Shown: one piece after another, positions 59,801 through 64,000 of the stretch
Numbering within the stretch: position 1 is the first letter of the stretch
Layout: every line of letters begins with the position of its first letter
Assembly: GCF_963678635.1 (NCBI RefSeq)
Contig: NC_087064.1
Location: 61,001,548 to 61,065,547 of the forward strand
Length of the DNA: 64,000 nt
Source: Symsagittifera roscoffensis
Taxonomy: Eukaryota > Xenacoelomorpha > Acoela > Convolutidae
Direction: 5' to 3'
Translations under genes and position numbers: made by a program
The notes under the pieces: generated by a model
Told to the model about the DNA's origin: nothing
The model's input: the letters and a program-made list of their open reading frames with translations, nothing else
The model's database searches: none

Positions 59801-60185
59801 CTATCGCCAGCCTTGAGTTATATGGCCTGTAGATTTTTGATCCAACGCAGCACAATTGTTACTTCTGACTCATTTCAGTTTTCCAATCTCTAGGTATCGT
59901 GAACTTCGGATTCCTCGTGCTTGACAATTTTGGACCACACCCCTTCACCGTCTCATCTTCCAACTCCTCGCCAGCTTCATTCAAAGCGCCCGTTCCCCAC
60001 CGACCCCTGACAAACAGACAACAGGTGTGTCAATTGGCGGCAGATGTGTTAGAGAAAGTGTTCACGCAGTTCGAGATCTGCAGGCCGACTGTGTTGATGA
60101 CGACACTGACTAAGATGTACATTCGAGCGTCCAGTAAGGGAGCAGTGGTACATCACTACTCACAACTGTTTGCGAAGCTTATCAG
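50845..60185 (+). CDS. FANCI: FANCI homologue (N-terminal part; gene continues beyond the last supported exon)
   Basis: Supported exons: 55763-56519, 56676-56863, 59301-59477 and 59894-60185, all GT-AG and in phase (471 codons). Two earlier exons, 50845-50893 and 51369-51461, also join in phase and look coding, but no start codon was found upstream. An internal ATG at 55816 is the alternative start. FANCI pairs with FANCD2 as the ubiquitinated clamp in DNA cross-link repair in the nucleus. Family-like text: SGNMNLLSKLLHCF and LLELIQRSF (N-terminal helices), VPTVFGLLCQF, LKFVQSRLSSCTYIHVRTFK, SMSNLLKRQVSSL, KLLEGIVNFGFLVLDNFGP (matches the vertebrate VELGFILMDSYGP region) and QLAADVLEKVFTQFEICRP. 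The last donor is at 60186. The remaining ~60 percent of the protein, including the ubiquitinated Lys region, must lie past 64 kb, or be lost. Introns are packed with repeats. Confidence 0.85.
51735..52170 (+). repeat. Diverged copy of part of large repeat unit L
   Basis: The order TTTTTCGCGGTTTG, AGTTCAGTTCATTTC, AAAAGTGTAAAG-TCACGAAAAAC, ATTTTATCAAAA, TTCAAAGAACTT-A, and TTTCCTTGCGTT-ATGACTC matches the second half of unit L (about 26818-27160), at clearly lower identity. It is an old dispersed copy outside the 25-42 kb region. Confidence 0.75.
52625..52735. repeat. Short tandem repeat, ~40-bp period
   Basis: About three degenerate copies around GAGGTC-G-AGG-TCG-TTGGTCCTGAAA. Confidence 0.65.
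52779..53173. mobile_element. 395-bp element with perfect 29-bp terminal inverted repeats
   Basis: The left end CTCATGCTTGAAGGACCGAA plus TGCTTGAAA is exactly repeated, inverted, at the right end. Weaker matching (ACCAATCA-AAT vs CCAATCAGAAT) extends inwards. No clear target-site duplication was seen. Non-coding MITE or foldback in a FANCI intron. Confidence 0.85.
53200..53950. other. FANCI intron, no defined feature
   Basis: AT-rich. It has a short ATCTATCT run near 53625 and a loose recurrence of GCATGTTTAA at 53690-53770. No gene. Confidence 0.4.
53955..55050. repeat. Tandem satellite array 3 (~167-bp unit, about seven copies)
   Basis: The phrase GGTTTTCGAGATATGGCGTT or variants recurs at about 54045, 54212, 54383, 54549, 54714, 54890 and 55018. 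Between them, CTCAACCCTATAGTGGGG, CAGGGTACATTCAGGGATTG, CAAATCTAGCGTCCAAGTAT and GACTGCTCAAAT recur. Copies differ by 10-25 percent by eye. The array sits in a FANCI intron. Confidence 0.88.
55065..55450 (+). pseudogene. Tc1/mariner transposase fragment (C-terminal half)
   Basis: Broken frames read VMFWGYLK, then IFQQDNAIIHN (second catalytic Asp of the DDE triad), CFHENGIKILENWP, SLHLNIIENLWNY (third acidic residue, in the NxxENLW context), KQKIREKHPTTVKKLI and ISNHLS. Frameshifts, missing N-terminal domain and no terminal repeats: a fossil. It abuts satellite array 3. Confidence 0.85.
55542..55678. repeat. 72-bp tandem duplication
   Basis: GATACCCG-TTGTT---ATTGTCCAATATGGATGTCACCTCCCCTCG is present twice with a 72-bp offset and almost no differences. 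It ends ~80 bp before a FANCI acceptor. Confidence 0.9.
56880..57144. other. FANCI intron, no defined feature
   Basis: AT-rich intron sequence without visible structure. Confidence 0.3.
57145..57450 (-). pseudogene. LINE reverse transcriptase thumb fragment
   Basis: A minus-strand frame contains ALIRHAVTYCTKTTDKALRK, GVLKASAGSSRCRLK and LIRLSLDCYSPVWSNAASDK. This is the C-terminal connection region that follows the YxDD box in jockey/CR1-type elements. It probably belongs to the LINE A lineage, since it is the part missing at 1-2045. It lies in the FANCI intron between exons ending 56863 and starting 59301. Confidence 0.78.
57690..57880 (-). repeat. Dispersed repeat family R2, inverted copy
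   Basis: Reverse complement of the 19020-19205 sequence (shared TTTTTAACTCTAA-CAACTTAACACC). Confidence 0.7.
58480..58630 (+). repeat. Dispersed repeat family R2, direct diverged copy
   Basis: Shares GTGTTAAGTTATAAA, GAGTGAAATTGTTGGGCGTT with 19020-19205. Together with 57690-57880 it makes an inverted pair ~600 bp apart. The rest of this intron (58.6-59.3 kb) shows no feature. Confidence 0.55.
59531..59750. mobile_element. hAT-like MITE with 8-bp target-site duplication
   Basis: Ends GGCTCTTTTCCACTTCCCCC and, inverted, GGCTCTTTTCCAGCTCCCCC (18 of 20 matching). Both sides are flanked by the direct repeat AATATGGC (59523-59530 and 59751-59758). An 8-bp duplication is typical of the hAT superfamily. 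220 bp, non-coding, in the FANCI intron. Confidence 0.85.
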
Positions 60186-60841
60186 GTGGGTGTGGGTCGA
60201 ATGGAGGAGGTGATTCTCCACGATACTGGTAAAAAACTGAAGAAAAGGGGTGTATTTAATATCAAATATAATATCACCATGATGGAGGAGGAAGATGGGT
60301 GGGAACTAATGGACCTACTGGGAACCTACTGCGTCTAAAGAATTGGACCCTAGATCATCCAAATATTGTTAAATTGAGTTTTATCTGTTTTTAGGAGAGC
60401 TCAAAGCTTTTCTGCCGCCCCACCTGCATTTTGTGGCATTTTTAACTTTTGATCCCGTTTTACAACTGGCATGTATGACATGTGAGTTAATCTAATTACA
60501 AAAACAATTTGTTCTCAAACCTAACCTCGTAAGACTTCCGTTACACTTTAAAGTTGATGTTTGTACGCAATGCGAGAAACTGTAGAGGTGTCGAGCTCGG
60601 AAAATTCTTGTGGCCACCCTTAAATTATTCGAAGTTTTGTTGAACAGGTAAAGGTTTGAGCAGTTAGACCGAATGCTGAACTTCGAATGTGATACTTTAA
60701 TAATTGATTTTTGAATTTTTCCTGAACTGATATCATGGGATATGAAATAATTGTGATCGGCCATGAAATAAAAGTTAAGATGCCAAAAATGCTAACTCAT
60801 TTATAGTTTTTGTCTTTCTATTGAAAGAATCAAAAATGAAG

Positions 60842-60913
60842 TAGCAGGAGGTAGTTTCGATCTACCGACCTCTGGGTTATGGGCCCAGCACGCTTCCGCT
60901 GCGCCACCCTGCT
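60842..60913 (-). tRNA. Initiator tRNA-Met (CAT)
   Basis: A 72-nt minus-strand gene starting AGCAGGGTGGCGCAGCGGAA and ending TACCTCCTGCTA. Initiator features: A1-U72 end pair, anticodon stem with three G-C pairs GGG/CCC around CATAA, and T-loop ATCGAAA. The A box (TGGCGCAGCGG) and B box (GGTAGATCGAAAC) are present. A T-run (TTTTT) follows about 6 nt after the 3' end as Pol III terminator. No intron. All stems pair, with one G-U pair in the acceptor stem, so it appears functional. Confidence 0.96.
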
Positions 60914-61375
60914 TGATGACTATGTTATCAATAAAGATGCCACTTTAAATGTAGTTGATTGGCATGGTTTGGTATGTAGTCTACTTTAATTATATTCAAA
61001 CCCAATGGTCTAACCGAGTCTAATTAAACCGAATGGTCATAGCCAAGTCTAACGTGCGTTATTCGAAAATGATAATCTTCATAACGATATTTGTACAATT
61101 GCAAGTCATCGCTCAATTCTGCAGAGTTGAGTAGAATTCTGACCAATCCTGAAGTTTTTCTAAATGCGCCTGTGAATCATACTTAACATCGTAACATCAC
61201 GCACTTAGCCATAACAACACAAAAAACAACTATGAAAATCTTAATTTTGAAAGAGAAGGGAAAAGGAAAAGATCAAATTTGTTCACCATGAAAGTTTTAT
61301 TGCATTATGTCAATATTAAAATAGTTTTTCAATTTTGAAATCCAAATGAGGAATAGTAAAAGTTTAGATTTTTTT

Positions 61376-61447
61376 TAGCAGGAAGTAGTTTCGATCTACC
61401 TTCCTCTGGGTTATTGGCTCAAAACGCTTCCGCTGCTTCACCCTGCT
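61376..61447 (-). pseudogene. tRNA-iMet pseudogene 1
   Basis: Same length (72 nt) and clearly the same sequence as 60842-60913, but with about ten changes. The anticodon region reads AATAA instead of CATAA, and the D and acceptor stems are damaged. Confidence 0.88.
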
Positions 61448-61465
61448 CGGACTAACAGTTTTATG

Positions 61466-61509
61466 CGCAGGGTGACGCAGCGGAAGCGTTCTGAGTCCAT
61501 AACCCAGTT
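61466..61509 (+). pseudogene. tRNA-iMet pseudogene 2 (5' half, opposite strand)
   Basis: CGCAGGGTGACGCAGCGGAA through GTCCATAACCCAG matches the 5' half of the initiator tRNA, including the CAT anticodon, then stops. It lies head to head, 18 bp away from pseudogene 1. Confidence 0.85.
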
Positions 61510-61547
61510 AAACTGATTTCAGTAAATCAAAAATGTTAAGAAAACAA

Positions 61548-62110
61548 GGCTCTTTTACACTTTCCCACCTTCAAAATATCGATTTTATGCTTGTTTTACG
61601 TCGACTAGTTTTACGTTGATTGTTTTAGTTTCAAAGTCGACTAAATTTCCATAAACTGAATCCAAAATACTCTCGAAATGCCTGCGAACGCCACTCGCTG
61701 AATAATTCCCGCCCCCTTCTCTCCCCCCAGTTGGTTTGTTCAGTTGTTCACACTGACATGTTTTCTATCAGTTTAGAGCATCAAACGTAATTTTAAATAA
61801 GCTTTCGTGAATCGAATTTCAGGAGCAAATCAAGGGGGCTTGGAAAAGTGCCCAAATTTGTTCACAAAACTGTTTAGTTCATCATGCCAAATTTCATTGC
61901 ATAATGACAATGTTAAAATGGTTGGAAAAAAAAACCAACAGATTTATTCTTTACACTTTACATCGTTACATCAAATATTTAGCAATTTTAGCCACAATCA
62001 AACGTTAAATAACTTTGAAATAGGAAAATTTGAAAAATTGGGGGATAAGGCAGAAAAGTGCGCAAATCGTTTCAATTTGTTTAAAATAGTGGCTCTTTTC
62101 CAGTTCCCTC
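61548..62110. repeat. Diverged relatives of the hAT-like MITE
   Basis: Termini similar to 59531-59750: GGCTCTTTTACACTTTCCC at 61548, inverted GGGGGCTTGGAAAAGTGCCC near 61836, and GGCTCTTTTCCAGTTCCCTC at 62092. Inner sequence ATGCCAAATTTCATTGCATA-TGACAATGTTAAA is shared with 59669-59710. Apparently nested or rearranged copies. Confidence 0.6.
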
Positions 62111-62119
62111 TATGAAGTT

Positions 62120-63070
62120 TTCTATTATAAATTCCCGAAAGCCTATTTAAACGGACGTCAGCTTATTGTATTATTAAGAACCTTCTTTTTTTTTCTAATC
62201 TAAGTCACGAATATTAGTGCCACTTTTGAGGCATCTTTAAAGCTTTTTGATAGCATTTGCTTTGACAATCGAATAGTAATAAGTAAACACAGCTGATGCC
62301 TTTTTAGTTCATCAACTGAACCAAAAAAAGCTATTTGTCTCAAACAACAAAGCAAAAAAACTCAGATAAAAACTCAGAAATTTTTCTAAACTCAATATAT
62401 CTCACTATTTTTTGAAATGAATTATTTATACATAATGTGGCTTTATGTTTTCCGATTTGTTGCATGCAAAGTTAGTGTGGGTGCCTTCAGTTTGTTATAT
62501 TCCAAATTATTACTTGCAAAGTTATGTCTATTTGTATTTGGTGCTACTTTTGCTGAATCGCATTCTAATTCTATTAGCATAGGCAGCTGCTTTATTCGCG
62601 ACGGTACTACTATGATAGAGTGGTCCCTCGAAAAAACAACTATGATAGACAAGTCCTGCATGCATTCCACATATGATAAATTTGAAAACTAATTTGTGTA
62701 TAAATTATTCGTTTCAAAAATCTTGCAAAATATGCTCAGCCAGAAACTTTTCAGATTGAAAATTGTAATCACAACTGTTTATTTATTGAAATTTGCTCGC
62801 TTTACTTTATAATACGGTTTAACAACCATATTATTGAATTGACTTATTTGTCATCAAAACCCAATATTGGCGGTTTTTTTAAACTTTTCAACCTTAAAAT
62901 GGTGAGGGGGAGGTTTTAAGAGGTAACAAAACATGAAATTCGTATGAAAATATACTGCGACATCTTTCTGAATGACAAAATTATAATGTTAAACGATTTG
63001 AGAGCTCTATGTCTTATTCTCAAGGGACCTGGTTATGTTCAAGGGACCACTCTTTAATAGTAGTACCTTC
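62120..63070. other. Non-coding interval after the MITE relatives
   Basis: AT-rich with no FANCI exon recognised. The start (near 62170) resembles the upstream part of SINE family B copies. Confidence 0.4.
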
Positions 63071-63079
63071 GCGACTAGT

Positions 63080-63160
63080 GTTTGTTGTTGCTTAAGCGTG
63101 CGTGGCTGAGTGGTTAGTGCGTGAGACTCAACGTCTCTTAGTGCGTGAAACTCAGAATCG
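63080..63160 (+). mobile_element. SINE family B, copy 3 (partial)
   Basis: The core CGTGGCTGAGTGGTTAGTGC plus GTGAGACTCA matches copies 1 and 2. It breaks off after a short internal duplication (TTAGTGCGTGA-ACTCA twice) into the tandem array. Confidence 0.65.
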
Positions 63161-63164
63161 GTTA

Positions 63165-64000
63165 GCGAAAAATTAAAGTTTTTTAAGCAAGCTAATCAAT
63201 CAATGAAATTTTGAAATATTTCAACTTATTTAATGAAGCGAATCGGTGGGCGAAAAATTGAAATTTTTCTTATTAGCCTATTCAAGCGATGAAATTTTGA
63301 AATGTTTTAATTATTTTCCTGAGCGAATTGGTACGAAAAAATACAAAATTTTCCCAGGCAGCTATTCAATCTACAAAAACTTAAAAATTTCAATTTGTTT
63401 CACAAAGCAATTCGGTCTGCGAAAAAAATGTTTTTCTGAAGGAAGAAATTCAAGTTATTTTAGACCGAATAGGTACGCGAAAATTTTGCGTTTTTACATG
63501 CAAGTTATGAAACAAGATATTTCGAGTTATTTCGTAAGGGAAATTGGATTGCAAAAATTTATTTTTTGAAGCACCTCAAGCAATGAAACTTATAATTTTT
63601 CAAGGTATTTCACGGAGCAAATCAGAGGGTAAAAAGGTTAAGTTTTTCCTATGCAAGCTATTCAAGTTATGAAATTTTGAAAAGTTTCAAGTTGTAGACC
63701 AAATCGGTTTGCGAAATAACCAAGCTTTTCTAAGCAAGCTATAAAATTTTGAAAAGTTTTCCATGCAGAGAATTGTCATTTCGGATTGCAGCAAATCCGA
63801 TCGCGAAAAAAGTTCGTCTAATGTAGCCATTCAAGCGATAAATCTTTGAAATATTCAACTTTATTTCATATACCGAATCGATTCGAGATTATTTTAAGTT
63901 TCTGTAAGCAAGCTGATCAAACTGAAATTATGAAATTTTTCATAAAGTTATTTCATGAAGGGAGTCAGTCGCATGGCAAAATTTTTTAGTTTTTCAAGTT
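63165..64000. repeat. Degenerate ~85-bp tandem array reaching the window edge
   Basis: About ten loose copies of a unit with AAGCTATTCAAGCGATGAAA, TTTTGAAAT-TTTCAA, TTATTTCA--AAGCGAATCG and GCGAAAAAATT--GTTTTTC. Identity between copies is low. The array may continue past 64 kb. Confidence 0.75.

Overview
The window looks like AT-rich nuclear DNA of an invertebrate animal. Genes have many GT-AG introns, and three house-keeping genes are clearly metazoan-type (USP39, WDR36/UTP21, FANCI). There is one intact initiator tRNA-Met, and fossils of several animal transposon classes (two non-LTR lineages, a third retroelement with a YVDD reverse transcriptase and C-terminal nuclease-like region, Tc1/mariner, a hAT-like MITE, tRNA-derived SINEs). 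I cannot name the species. In three genes the start codon lies 7-12 nt after a splice-acceptor-like AG, which would fit spliced-leader trans-splicing (inference).

Layout. 1-2.3 kb: eroded non-LTR element A (minus). 2.4-21.8 kb: a seven-exon minus-strand gene for an unrecognised coiled-coil protein. All exon phases fit, and its last exon holds an in-frame TAG followed by 193 more open codons. Its large introns carry a foldback element, a ~465-bp direct repeat pair, a decayed retroelement (9.3-10.9 kb, plus), and a second non-LTR element (11.5-14.5 kb, minus) interrupted by a tandem satellite. 22.85-25.04 kb: USP39 (plus, four exons), divergent from the coiled-coil gene. 25.1-42.1 kb: a ~17-kb tandem repeat region made of near-identical 2.8-3.4 kb units, each carrying a ~580-bp foldback element, followed by shorter scrambled units. 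No gene was found there. 43.4-48.0 kb: WDR36/UTP21 (plus, six exons, complete). 49.5-50.6 kb: satellite array. 50.8-60.2 kb: N-terminal part of FANCI (plus; the gene runs past the window), with introns full of repeats, including another satellite array and a Tc1 fossil. 60.8 kb: tRNA-iMet (minus), then a head-to-head pair of tRNA-iMet pseudogenes, MITE relatives, a SINE copy and an ~85-bp tandem array that reaches the window edge.

The genes do not form a pathway. USP39 is a tri-snRNP splicing factor, WDR36 a small-subunit processome component, FANCI a DNA cross-link repair scaffold, and tRNA-iMet serves translation initiation. The unusual content is the repeat architecture, the interrupted coiled-coil reading frame, and the USP39 active-site pattern. 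All assignments come from reading the sequence and recalled family knowledge. No database search was run.
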